Part shown: positions 41,989 to 52,344 of the stretch, one piece after another
Position numbering within the stretch: position 1 is the stretch's first letter
Layout of the letters: every line of letters begins with the position of its first letter
DNA from: CAVPUA01 sp963828015
Lineage (GTDB): Bacteria; Actinomycetota; Actinomycetes; Mycobacteriales; Jatrophihabitantaceae
Length of the DNA stretch: 64,000 nt
Reading direction: 5' to 3'
Assembly: GCA_963828015.1 (NCBI GenBank)
Contig: CAWHCD010000006.1
Coordinates: 620,001-684,000, forward strand
Notes under the pieces: model-generated
What the model was told of the DNA's origin: nothing
What the model saw: only the letters and a program-made list of their open reading frames with translations
Databases searched by the model: none
Made by a program: the position numbers and the translations under genes

Positions 41989-44900
41989 GTGCACCTGAAA
42001 TCGCTGACGCTGCGCGGTTTCAAGTCCTTCGCATCTGCGACGACGCTCCGCTTCGAGCCGGGCATCACGGCCGTCGTCGGACCCAACGGTTCCGGTAAGT
42101 CCAACGTCGTCGACGCCATCGCCTGGGTACTGGGCGAGCAGGGCGCCAAGGCCTTGCGCGGCGGCAAGATGGAAGACGTCATCTTCGCCGGCACCGCGGG
42201 CCGCCCCCCGCTGGGGCGCGCCGAAGTGACCCTGACGATCGACAACGCCGACGGCAAGCTGCCGATCGACTACTCCGAAGTCTCGATCACCCGTCGGATG
42301 TTTCGCGATGGTGCGAGCGAGTACGAGATCAACGGCGAAGGTGCTCGCCTACTCGACATTCAGGAGTTGCTCTCCGACTCCGGTATCGGGCGCGAGATGC
42401 ACGTCATCGTCGGTCAGGGCCAGCTCGATTCGGTCCTGCAGGCCCGGCCCGAGGACCGGCGCGGCTTTATCGAAGAGGCGGCCGGGGTCCTCAAACACCG
42501 CAAACGCAAAGAGAAGGCGCTGCGCAAGCTCGACGCGATGCAGGCCAACCTGACCCGGGTCGCCGACCTCACGACTGAGCTGGGCCGTCAGCTCAAACCC
42601 CTGGGCCGCCAGGCCGAGATCGCCCGTCGGGCCGCGGGCGTGCAGGCCGAGCTGCGCGATTCGCGAGCCCGCCTGCTCGCCGACGACCTGGTAACCGCCA
42701 CCGAGCTCATGCGGGCCGAGGTCGCCGATGAGGATGCGATCCGGACCCAGCGGGCCGCGGTCGAGGCACAGCTGGGCGCCGCTCGGGCCCGCGAGGTCGA
42801 GCTCGACGAGGCGCTGGCCGCGGACGCGCCGGCCCTGGCTCAGGCCCAGGAGAACTGGTACCGGCTCGCGGCCTTGGAGGAACGCTTCCGCGGAACGGCA
42901 ACGCTGGCGGCCGAGCGGGCCCGGCACCTGTCAAGCGAGCTGGAGGATCTGCGCGCCGGTCGCGATCCGCAGGCCATGGAGGCCGAGGCGGCGCAGATCC
43001 GCACCGACGAGGCCGCGCTACAACTGGAACTCGATGACGCGGGGGGCAAGCTGGCCGAGGCGGTCGCTCTCCGCCAGGAAACCGAGCGCCGGCTGGTCGA
43101 TGCCGAACGCGAACTGCTCGCGGCGGCGCGCGCCGTGGCCGACCGTCGCGAAGGTCTGGCCAAGCTGGCCGGCCAGGTCAATGCGCTGCGCACTCGCGCC
43201 GAGGCGGGCGGCGATGAGATCGCCCGGCTGGTGGTTGCGGCCAGTGCTGCCCGCGAACGGGCCGCGCTCGCCGAGGCCGAACTGGCCACGGTGGGGGGCG
43301 AGGTCGGCGCCCTGGACGAGGGCGAGCTCGATCTCGATGCCCTGCACGAGGCCGCCGTAGCCGCCCACGAGGCGCAGGCGGCCCGGCTGCGGGAGCTGGA
43401 GGCGGCCGAGCGTGACGCCGAGCGCGATCGCTCGACCTGGACGGCGCGCCGCGAGGCGCTGGCTCTCGGGCTGGCCCGCAAGGACGGCGCCGGCGCGCTC
43501 TTGGCGTCCGCGTCCTCGTTGCGCGGACTGCTCGGTTCGGTTGCCGCGCTGCTCACCGTCGAATCGGGCTACGAGGCGGCCGTGGCGGCTGCGCTCGGCT
43601 CGGCGGCCGATGCGGTCGCGGTCGCATCGCTCGCCGACGCCGCTGGGGCGCTGGAGCTGCTCAAGCGTGAGGACGGCGGGCGGGCCGGCCTGCTCATCGG
43701 CGATGACCAGGTCGAGACGGAGCGGGCCAGTTGGCCGTCGTTGCGTCCGGGCGCCCGGTGGGCCGTGGACGTCGTGGCCGTGCCGGACTCCCTGCGGGCG
43801 GCGGTTTACGCGACACTCGATCGGGTCGTGATCGTCGATGACCTGAGCACAGCGCAGGCGGTTGTCGCCGTCGACGCGTCTCTGCGCGCGGTCACCCGTA
43901 CCGGTGACGTGCTGGGCCGACGCTGGGCGGTGGGCGGATCGGCGTCGGCGCCGAGCACGCTCGAGGTGCAGGCGGCCGTCGACGAGGCTCAGCAGCAGGC
44001 CGACGAAGCCGCGGCAACCTGTGCCCGGTTGGCCGGAGAACTCAGCGATGCCCGGGCGGCCACCGAGCGCTGCGCCGCCGAAGTCGAGCACGCTCTACTG
44101 GCCCTGCATGAGTCCGACGCGAAGTTGTCCGCGGTCGCCGAACGCCTCGCCGAGCTCGGTCAGCAGGCCCGCGCGGCCGAGGCCGAGGCGCAGCGCCTGG
44201 AATCGGCCCGGACCGAGGCCGAGCTGGCCCGCGACCGTGACCTGGCCGGTCTGAGCGAGCTCGAGGAACGACTCGCGCTGGCCACCGAGGAACAGACCGA
44301 GGAGAGCACTGAACCGGCCACCGAGCGTCGCGATAGCTTGCACCTCGAGGTCGCGGCCGCCCGGCAGGCCGAGATGGACGGGCGGCTGGCGGTGCGCACC
44401 GGGGAGGAGCGGGTCCGCGCCCTGTCCGGACGCGCTGATCAGCTCGAGCGGGCGGCGGCGATCGAGCGGGCCGCCCGGGCCAAGCACGCGGCCGATCGGG
44501 CGGCGCGGGCCGCAGGTGCGATCGTGGCCGCCCAGGTTCGCGAACTGGCCGAACTCAGCGTGCGGTCGGTGACGCTCTCCCTCGCCCGGGCCGCCGCCGA
44601 ACGCGATGCCGCTCACGACGCGCGGGCCGCCCGCGAAGCCGAGTTGCAGACCGTCCGGGCCCGGGGCCGCGAACTGGACGAACAGATGGCGCAGCTCACC
44701 GATGCCGTGCACCGCGACGAGATCGCCCGGGCCGAACAACGACTGCGCATCGAAGGGCTGCACGCCCGTGCGGCCGAGGAACTCGGGCTCGACGCCGACG
44801 CCCTGATCGCCGAGTACGGCCCCGACCAGCTTGCGCCGGCCAGTGCGCTCGAGGTCGCCGAATACGAGCAGGCCCGCGAACGCGGCGAATCAGTGGTGGC

Positions 44901-45585
44901 GCCCCAGCCCGGCCCGTATGACCGCGCTACGCAGCAGAAGCGAGCCGCCCGGGCCGAGCGTGACCTGGCCTTGTTGGGCAAGGTCAATCCGTTGGCGCTC
45001 GAGGAGTTCTCGGCCCTCGAGGAGCGGCACAAGTTCCTCTCGACGCAGTTGGAGGACCTCAAGGCGACGCGGCGCGATCTGCTCACCGTCGTGAAGGAGG
45101 TCGACGACCGGATCCTCGAGGTCTTCACCGCCGCCTACCACGACGTGGCCCGTGAGTTCGAGATCGTCTTTGCGACTCTCTTCCCCGGTGGGGAGGGGCG
45201 TTTGATCCTCACCGACCCCGACGACATGCTCTTGACGGGCATCGATGTCGAGGCCCGTCCGCCCGGCAAGAAGGTCAAGCGGCTTTCGCTGCTGTCCGGC
45301 GGTGAACGCTCGCTGACGGCGGTCGCGCTGCTGGTGGCCATCTTCCGGGCCCGTCCCAGCCCGTTCTACATCATGGACGAGGTGGAGGCCGCCCTCGACG
45401 ATGTCAATCTGGGCCGGCTGATCGAGCTGATCGGTGAGTTGCGGGCCAGCAGCCAGCTGATCATCATCACCCACCAGAAACGGACGATGGAGATCGCCGA
45501 CGCGCTCTACGGGGTGACGATGCGCGGGGATGGCATCACCGAGGTCATCAGCCAGCGCCTGCGGGAGACGACCTCGCCCTCGTAG
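41989..45585 (+). CDS. smc: Chromosome segregation protein SMC
   Basis: This 1198-aa structural-maintenance ATPase condenses and segregates the chromosome with ScpA and ScpB (not in this window). Walker A GPNGSGKSNVVDA lies near residue 31. Two long coiled coils flank a hinge at about residues 505-640 (with RGLLGSVAALL and GLLIGDDQVE). The ABC signature LSGGERSLTAVALL is near 1102 and Walker B FYIMDEVEAALDDVN near 1127. GTG 41989 lies 6 nt after a -10-like TAGATT (41977-41982) with no RBS, suggesting a leaderless start. The frame is intact over 3.6 kb, notable given indels elsewhere. Confidence 0.97.
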   Translation: MHLKSLTLRGFKSFASATTLRFEPGITAVVGPNGSGKSNVVDAIAWVLGEQGAKALRGGKMEDVIFAGTAGRPPLGRAEVTLTIDNADGKLPIDYSEVSITRRMFRDGASEYEINGEGARLLDIQELLSDSGIGREMHVIVGQGQLDSVLQARPEDRRGFIEEAAGVLKHRKRKEKALRKLDAMQANLTRVADLTTELGRQLKPLGRQAEIARRAAGVQAELRDSRARLLADDLVTATELMRAEVADEDAIRTQRAAVEAQLGAARAREVELDEALAADAPALAQAQENWYRLAALEERFRGTATLAAERARHLSSELEDLRAGRDPQAMEAEAAQIRTDEAALQLELDDAGGKLAEAVALRQETERRLVDAERELLAAARAVADRREGLAKLAGQVNALRTRAEAGGDEIARLVVAASAARERAALAEAELATVGGEVGALDEGELDLDALHEAAVAAHEAQAARLRELEAAERDAERDRSTWTARREALALGLARKDGAGALLASASSLRGLLGSVAALLTVESGYEAAVAAALGSAADAVAVASLADAAGALELLKREDGGRAGLLIGDDQVETERASWPSLRPGARWAVDVVAVPDSLRAAVYATLDRVVIVDDLSTAQAVVAVDASLRAVTRTGDVLGRRWAVGGSASAPSTLEVQAAVDEAQQQADEAAATCARLAGELSDARAATERCAAEVEHALLALHESDAKLSAVAERLAELGQQARAAEAEAQRLESARTEAELARDRDLAGLSELEERLALATEEQTEESTEPATERRDSLHLEVAAARQAEMDGRLAVRTGEERVRALSGRADQLERAAAIERAARAKHAADRAARAAGAIVAAQVRELAELSVRSVTLSLARAAAERDAAHDARAAREAELQTVRARGRELDEQMAQLTDAVHRDEIARAEQRLRIEGLHARAAEELGLDADALIAEYGPDQLAPASALEVAEYEQARERGESVVAPQPGPYDRATQQKRAARAERDLALLGKVNPLALEEFSALEERHKFLSTQLEDLKATRRDLLTVVKEVDDRILEVFTAAYHDVAREFEIVFATLFPGGEGRLILTDPDDMLLTGIDVEARPPGKKVKRLSLLSGGERSLTAVALLVAIFRARPSPFYIMDEVEAALDDVNLGRLIELIGELRASSQLIIITHQKRTMEIADALYGVTMRGDGITEVISQRLRETTSPS

Positions 45586-45661
45586 CCGGTCGGCGGCGGC
45601 CGTCCTGAGGTGTCCTTGAGCACAGATGGCCCGATTTCGGCCCGTCGCCTACCGTGGGAGC

Positions 45662-46702
45662 GTGACGACCCCGCCCCGCCGCCCGTTTGCGCGCCGTTTG
45701 ACCGTCGGGGTGGTGGCCATGGCCGCGCTCGGCCTGGTCCTCACCGCCTGCGGTGGCTCGAGCCCGAAGCCGGCCGCGAAGCCGTCGGCCACTCCGAGCT
45801 CCTCGGCGAGCACCAGCGTCGCCCCGAGCACCAGCGTCGCGCCGACCCCGTCGGTGGCCGCGATTCCGGTGCACCTCAAGATCTACAACAGCGATGGCGC
45901 CACCTACGGTGTCGGCATCCCGATCGTGGTCTACTCCTCGGTTCGGATGCCCGACGGTGAAGCGTTCGGTAAGGCCGCGGTGGTGAAGGTGAACGGTGCG
46001 GTGGTGCAGGGCGGCTGGCATTGGGAGAACTCGGCCCAGATCGCCGGCTATCCGATCGAAGGCCACTTCCGACCCACCCAGATCGCCGGTTCGTCCACGC
46101 CGTACTGGCCGGCTCACTCGACGGTGACGATCAACTCCAACACGGCCGGCGTCAGCCTCGGCGGGACGTCGAACATGGTGTTCGACAACAGCGTCAGCGC
46201 CACCTTCGCCATTGGCGCGGCCAACATCTCCTACGTCGACTGCGGAGCGGAGACGCTGACCCCGACGGCCGACGGCGTCACTGCGCATGCCCCGCTCAAG
46301 ACCTCCTGTGGTGCGGCGAAGACACCGACGTTCATCGGCACCAAGGTCGTCATGCAGAAGGGTGAGGACGTTCCCGGCACCGACACGCTGCGGCCCAACG
46401 GTGAGGTCCGCATGGTCGGCCCCGGCTATGACGAGATCGTCGGCTGGTCGGTGCGAGTCACCGCATCCGGTGAATACATCCACGCTGCGGCCTGGAACGG
46501 CGTCAACATCGGTGTTCGGTCCACGTCCAACGGCTGCACGAACCTGAACCCGGCCGACGCGCAGTGGTTCTACGGCTTCGCCCAGGTCGGCGACGTGGTC
46601 ATCTACTCCAACAGTGGCGGCACGACGATGCCCTCCTGGGATGGCTTCGGCGACTGGAACCTGCCGGCGTCGGAGTTCAACAACGAGACTCCGGACGCCT
46701 GA
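45662..46702 (+). CDS. L,D-transpeptidase lipoprotein (YkuD domain)
   Basis: This 346-aa cell-wall enzyme forms 3-3 cross-links in peptidoglycan. GTG 45662 is followed by a basic segment, a hydrophobic helix and the lipobox VLTAC near residue 29, then a Pro/Ser/Ala linker with repeated STSVAP. An Ig-like domain precedes the YkuD domain. The catalytic motif is HAAAWNGVNIGVRSTSNGCTN: the His near residue 278 and Cys near 294 are present, but the usual SHGCxN reads SNGCTN, so the second His is replaced by Asn. This substitution is worth noting but occurs at a position that varies in some family members. A -10-like TACCGT stands 6 nt before the start. Confidence 0.88.
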   Translation: MTTPPRRPFARRLTVGVVAMAALGLVLTACGGSSPKPAAKPSATPSSSASTSVAPSTSVAPTPSVAAIPVHLKIYNSDGATYGVGIPIVVYSSVRMPDGEAFGKAAVVKVNGAVVQGGWHWENSAQIAGYPIEGHFRPTQIAGSSTPYWPAHSTVTINSNTAGVSLGGTSNMVFDNSVSATFAIGAANISYVDCGAETLTPTADGVTAHAPLKTSCGAAKTPTFIGTKVVMQKGEDVPGTDTLRPNGEVRMVGPGYDEIVGWSVRVTASGEYIHAAAWNGVNIGVRSTSNGCTNLNPADAQWFYGFAQVGDVVIYSNSGGTTMPSWDGFGDWNLPASEFNNETPDA

Positions 46703-46728
46703 TCCACCCCGCCTGACAGGATGAGCGG

Positions 46729-47856
46729 GTGATTTTTCTCTGGATCATCCTCGCCCTGCTGGTTGTCGCCGCCATTGGCGCGGTGGCCCTCGTGCTACCC
46801 CGCCGTCGCCGGGCCGATGCGACCTTGGCCACGCAAGCTCCGCCGGTTCCCGCTCCCGCTGCGCCGTCCACCGCCGCCGCACCGCCGCCGGTGCCGATTG
46901 CGCCGACCGAGCCGGCGCTGGACGTGCCGGAGCCGTTGGCCGGACGGATGCACCGCCTGCGCACCCGGCTCTCGCGCTCGCAGTCCTCGCTGGGTCGGGG
47001 CCTGCTGTCGGCCCTCTCCCGTGATCAGCTCGACGAGGATGCCTGGGAGGAGATCGAGGAGGCGCTGCTGAGCGCCGACGTCGGGGTCGGCGCCACGACC
47101 GAAATCGTCGACCGCCTACGCACCCGGACCAAGGTTCTCGGCACCCGCTCGCCGGCCCAGTTGCGGGAACTGCTGGCCGAGGAACTGGTAACTGCTCTTC
47201 AGCCGGCCCTGGACCGGACGCTGGCCACCCAGGCCCATGCAGATCATCCCGCCGTCGTGATGGTGGTCGGCGTCAATGGCACCGGCAAGACCACGACGTG
47301 CGGCAAGTTGGCCCGCGTGCTGGTCGCCGACGGGCGCACCGTACTGCTCGGCGCGGCCGACACGTTTCGGGCGGCGGCCGCGGATCAACTGACCACCTGG
47401 GGGGCGCGCGTGGGCGCCGACACGGTGCGCGGTCCTGAAGGTGGTGATCCGGCGAGTGTCGCGTTCGACGCGGTCAAGCGCGGCACCGACGAGCACGTCG
47501 ACACTGTGCTGATCGACACGGCCGGGCGCCTGCACACCAAGGTCGGGCTGATGGATGAGCTGGGCAAGGTGAAACGGGTCGTCGAACGGTTGGCCAAGGT
47601 CGACGAGACGCTGCTGGTGCTGGACGCGACCACGGGGCAGAACGGGCTGACCCAGGCCCGCGTGTTCACCGAGGTCGTCGATGTCACCGGAATCGTGCTG
47701 ACCAAGCTCGACGGGACGGCCAAAGGAGGCATCGTCATCAGCGTGCAACGCGAACTCGGTGTCCCGGTAAAGCTGGTCGGATTGGGGGAAGGCGCCGATG
47801 ATCTGGCCCCCTTCGATCCGGTGAGCTTCGTCGACGCGCTTCTCAGTGAGAGCTGA
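46729..47856 (+). CDS. ftsY: Signal recognition particle receptor FtsY
   Basis: This 375-aa GTPase receives SRP-ribosome complexes at the membrane. The N-terminus is a true TM helix (residues 2-22), followed by RRRR and a Pro/Ala linker, as usual in actinobacteria. The NG domain has G1 VVGVNGTGKTTTCGKLA near residue 178, the ADTFRAAAADQL segment near 208, G3 DTAGRLHTK near 263 and G4 TKLDGTAKGG near 325. GTG 46729 stands 6 nt after CAGGAT, again a leaderless layout. ffh, often nearby, is not in this window. Confidence 0.96.
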   Translation: MIFLWIILALLVVAAIGAVALVLPRRRRADATLATQAPPVPAPAAPSTAAAPPPVPIAPTEPALDVPEPLAGRMHRLRTRLSRSQSSLGRGLLSALSRDQLDEDAWEEIEEALLSADVGVGATTEIVDRLRTRTKVLGTRSPAQLRELLAEELVTALQPALDRTLATQAHADHPAVVMVVGVNGTGKTTTCGKLARVLVADGRTVLLGAADTFRAAAADQLTTWGARVGADTVRGPEGGDPASVAFDAVKRGTDEHVDTVLIDTAGRLHTKVGLMDELGKVKRVVERLAKVDETLLVLDATTGQNGLTQARVFTEVVDVTGIVLTKLDGTAKGGIVISVQRELGVPVKLVGLGEGADDLAPFDPVSFVDALLSES

Positions 47857-48070
47857 GCCCGCAAGCTACTGTGCGTTGCTTGAGAGATAGCCCGATCGGA
47901 GCGCCTACTTCACTCCGTTTTCAACTCGACATTAACTCGCCTCTTACATCACACGGTTAGCGGCCGAGTTCATCTGTTCGAAACAGTATCAGTGGACCTG
48001 CGGTAACAGGTTTCCAAGACCCTTTCGCCAGCGCGCACTCTTGTCGCGCCTACTTCGAAGGGGAGCACCT
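47857..48070 (+). promoter_or_regulatory. Upstream region of the amt-glnB-glnD operon
   Basis: This 214-nt gap is distinctly less GC-rich than the genes around it. It contains the palindrome CTGTT-CGA-AACAG (47974-47986) and GGTAACAGGTTTCC (48001-48014 region), elements that could bind a nitrogen regulator. A GAAAC core is present at 47980-47984, but I could not fit a full GlnR box (GTnAC-n6-GAAAC). The RBS AGGGGAG lies at 48059-48065. Confidence 0.4.
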
Positions 48071-49530
<1,460 letters not shown>

Positions 49531-49534
<4 letters not shown>

Positions 49535-49869
49535 AGTTAGTCACCGCAGTCATCAAGCCGTTCAAGCTCGATGACGTGAAGGCCGCCCTGGAGGTGCTCG
49601 GGATCCAAGGCCTGACCGTGAGTGAGGTTCAGGGTTTCGGGCGTCAGCGGGGTCACACAGAGGTCTACCGTGGGGCCGAGTACACCGTGGACCTGGTTCC
49701 GAAGGTCAAGATCGAGGTGCTGGTCGACGATGCGAACGCCGTCAAGGTCGTGGACGGAATCGTCGAGGCGGCCCGCACCTCCAAGATCGGTGACGGCAAG
49801 GTCTGGGTGTCATCCCTCGAGACGGTCGTTCGCGTCCGTACTGGTGAGCGAGACGCCGACGCTGTTTAG
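49531..49869 (+). CDS. glnB: Nitrogen regulatory protein P-II
   Basis: This 112-aa trimeric signal protein senses 2-oxoglutarate and ATP/ADP and blocks Amt when nitrogen is plentiful. The N-terminus reads MKLVTAVIKPFKLDDVKAAL. The T-loop carries Tyr51 within RGAEYTVDLVPK; in actinobacteria this Tyr is adenylylated by GlnD. The C-terminal signature GDGKVWVSSLE is present. It is coupled to amt and followed after 12 nt by glnD. By operon position it is of the GlnK type; actinobacterial names vary. Confidence 0.96.
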
Positions 49870-49881
49870 TCCGTTCAACAG

Positions 49882-52182
49882 ATGAAGAAATCTCTCCACG
49901 AGGTCCGGGCTGGCGTCCTACGCCAGCCCGGACTCGTCGGTGCCCCCTTGCGTTCGCAACTCAGCGTCGCGTACGACGAGTGGCTGCAGGACCTGGTCAC
50001 GCCGATCTTCCCGAGCAGCGGCGTGGCCCTGCTCGCCGTCGGTGGCCTGGGCCGACGTGAAGTGGTTCCGTTCTCCGATCTCGATCTCGTACTGCTGCAT
50101 GACGGCAAGAGCCGGGAGATCTCGGCCCTGGCCGACGAGCTCTGGTATCCGATCTGGGATTCCGGACTCGGTCTGGATCACTCGGTGCGCACCGCCGACG
50201 AGGCGGTCTCCGTGGCCAAGGACGACCTGAAGGCCCTGCTCGGACTGCTCGATCTGCGCCACGTCGCCGGCGACGCCGGGCTGTCGGCCCCGCTGCGCGA
50301 ACGAATCCTGGACATCTGGCGCTCGGGTGCACCCAAGCGCGTGCGGGAACTTCGGCAACTGTCGGAGGAACGGTGGGAACTGGCCGGTGAGGCCGCCTTC
50401 CTGCTCGATCCCAACCTCAAGGAGTCTCGCGGCGGACTGCGTGACGCCCAGACCGTCCGGGCGCTGGCCGTGGCCCAGCTCATCGATTTCCCGCTCGCCG
50501 TGCGCGAGGCCCGCGACACGCTGCTCGACATCCGGGCCGAGCTGCAGCGGCGCACCGCCCGAAACGAAGACATCCTGCGCCAGCAGGAGCACGCGGGCGT
50601 CGCGGCCGCGCTGAAGCTCGAAGGCGGCGATGACGTATTGCGCGCGGTGAACCAGGCCGCCCGGACGATTTCGCTGGCCGTCGATTCGGCCTGGCGCCGC
50701 GTCGACGCCACCCACCCGCAGTCGACCGGGTTCTCCCCCCGCCGACTCCTCGGATCACGCTCGGGCACGCCGGCGCAGGAGCGGGTCGGCCTGGCCCAGG
50801 GTGTCGTGCGCCAGAACGGCGAGATCGTGCTGGCCCGCGATGCCGACCCGTGGGCCGATCCGGCGATCCTGCTGCGCGCGGCCCGGGTGGCCGCCGAGCA
50901 GCACCTGCCGCTGTCGCCGTTCACGCTCGAGCGATTGGCCACTGAGTCTGGCCCGCTGCCCACGCCATGGCCCGAGGCCGCGCGCGAGGAGTTCCTGGCC
51001 TTGCTGGCGCACGGCGTGCGGGCCGTCCCGGTGATGGAGTCCCTCGATCAGGCTGGGCTGCTCGAGCGGCTGATTCCACAGTGGACGGCCGTCCGCTTCA
51101 AGATCCAGCACAACGCGGTGCATCGCTACACCGTCGATCGGCACCTGCTCGAGACGGCGGCCTACGCAGCGACGTTGACCCGCCGGGTCGAGCGCCCTGA
51201 CCTGTTGCTGATCGGCGCGTTGCTGCACGACATCGGCAAGGGTTACCCCGGCGATCACTCCGTGGTGGGGGCGCCGATTGCCGAAGAGATCGCCCTGCGC
51301 CTCGGGTTCTCCACCGTTGACGCCGCGACCATCAAGGCGATGGTTGCCCATCATCTGCTGCTTCCCGACACCGCCACCCGGCGCGACCTCGACGATCCGA
51401 TGACGATCACGCTGGTGAGCGACGTGGTCGGCGGGTCATCGGAACTGCTGGAGCTGCTGCACGCGCTGACGATCGCCGATGCCGCCGCCACCGGGCCGGG
51501 AGCGTGGAGCGACTGGAAGGGTGGACTGATCACGAGCCTGGTGCGCCGCGCGAGCGCCCTGATGGCCGGCGGCGGCTTGCCCACCGCGCCCGTGCTCGAT
51601 GAGCACCGGCGCGCGCTGGCCGAGGCCGGCGCCCTGGCCGTCGAACTGAATCAGGACGAGGTGGTCGTCGCCGCCCCGAACGAGCGCGGAGTGCTCTCGA
51701 TGACCGCCGCGGTGTTGGCCCTGCACTCCCTCGACATCCGGGCGGCGCGCATCGGCACCCACGCGGGGATGGCGGTCAACAGCTTCATCGTCGAGCCCCG
51801 CTTCGGCAGCTTCCCGGACCCGATCCTGGTGCGGACCGATCTGGCCAGTGCCCTGGGCGGCGGCGTGCGGCTCGAAGAGCGACTGCAGGCCAAGGAGCGG
51901 GCCTACGCGAACGGCAGCGAGTCCGCCCGCCCGGCCACGGTGCACTGGTTCGACGACGAGGCGACCGACGCCACCGTGGTCGAACTGCGTGCCGATGACA
52001 GCATCGGGCTGCTGTACCGCATCACATCCACGCTCGAACGAATGGGCCTGGACATCCACACCGCCAAGGTGTCCTCGCTGGGCGGCTCGGTGGTGGATGC
52101 GTTCTACGTCACCACGAGCGACGGGCTGCCGGTGCCGCAACCGCAACGACCGGCGATTGAGTCTGAATTGTATAAAATCTAG
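49882..52182 (+). CDS. glnD: PII nucleotidyltransferase / deadenylylase
   Basis: The protein has 766 aa. The nucleotidyltransferase motif VGGLGRREVVPFSDLDLVLL lies near residues 52-71 (core GGLGRRE...SDLD). The HD phosphohydrolase region has LIGALLHDIGKGYPGDH near 442. Two C-terminal ACT domains sense glutamine (about 590-670 and 697-766). It modifies and de-modifies the PII protein encoded just upstream. The gene after it is gltB rather than ffh, so conserved gene order breaks here. Confidence 0.95.
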   Translation: MKKSLHEVRAGVLRQPGLVGAPLRSQLSVAYDEWLQDLVTPIFPSSGVALLAVGGLGRREVVPFSDLDLVLLHDGKSREISALADELWYPIWDSGLGLDHSVRTADEAVSVAKDDLKALLGLLDLRHVAGDAGLSAPLRERILDIWRSGAPKRVRELRQLSEERWELAGEAAFLLDPNLKESRGGLRDAQTVRALAVAQLIDFPLAVREARDTLLDIRAELQRRTARNEDILRQQEHAGVAAALKLEGGDDVLRAVNQAARTISLAVDSAWRRVDATHPQSTGFSPRRLLGSRSGTPAQERVGLAQGVVRQNGEIVLARDADPWADPAILLRAARVAAEQHLPLSPFTLERLATESGPLPTPWPEAAREEFLALLAHGVRAVPVMESLDQAGLLERLIPQWTAVRFKIQHNAVHRYTVDRHLLETAAYAATLTRRVERPDLLLIGALLHDIGKGYPGDHSVVGAPIAEEIALRLGFSTVDAATIKAMVAHHLLLPDTATRRDLDDPMTITLVSDVVGGSSELLELLHALTIADAAATGPGAWSDWKGGLITSLVRRASALMAGGGLPTAPVLDEHRRALAEAGALAVELNQDEVVVAAPNERGVLSMTAAVLALHSLDIRAARIGTHAGMAVNSFIVEPRFGSFPDPILVRTDLASALGGGVRLEERLQAKERAYANGSESARPATVHWFDDEATDATVVELRADDSIGLLYRITSTLERMGLDIHTAKVSSLGGSVVDAFYVTTSDGLPVPQPQRPAIESELYKI

Positions 52183-52344
52183 CCGTTCTGCTGCCCGAAT
52201 GGCGTCGTACGTTCTATGTAAGCTCACATCCGTATTGATTCGCAGAACCGGTGCGCGCCCCGTAATCTGACCTTTGCTTCTCGGGCCGATGCCGTCCCGT
52301 TGGGAATCCCAGCCAGACGACATGTCGCAGATCGTGGAGTGCCG

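Noticed and set aside
43018..44091. Long minus-strand open frame inside smc, and similar antisense frames in ilvC, lon, gltB and recG
   Set aside because: High GC content opens antisense frames opposite real genes; these show no family motifs, and the sense genes are complete.
47970..48014. Canonical GlnR box
   Set aside because: GAAAC occurs, but the partner GTnAC is not at the required 6-nt distance.
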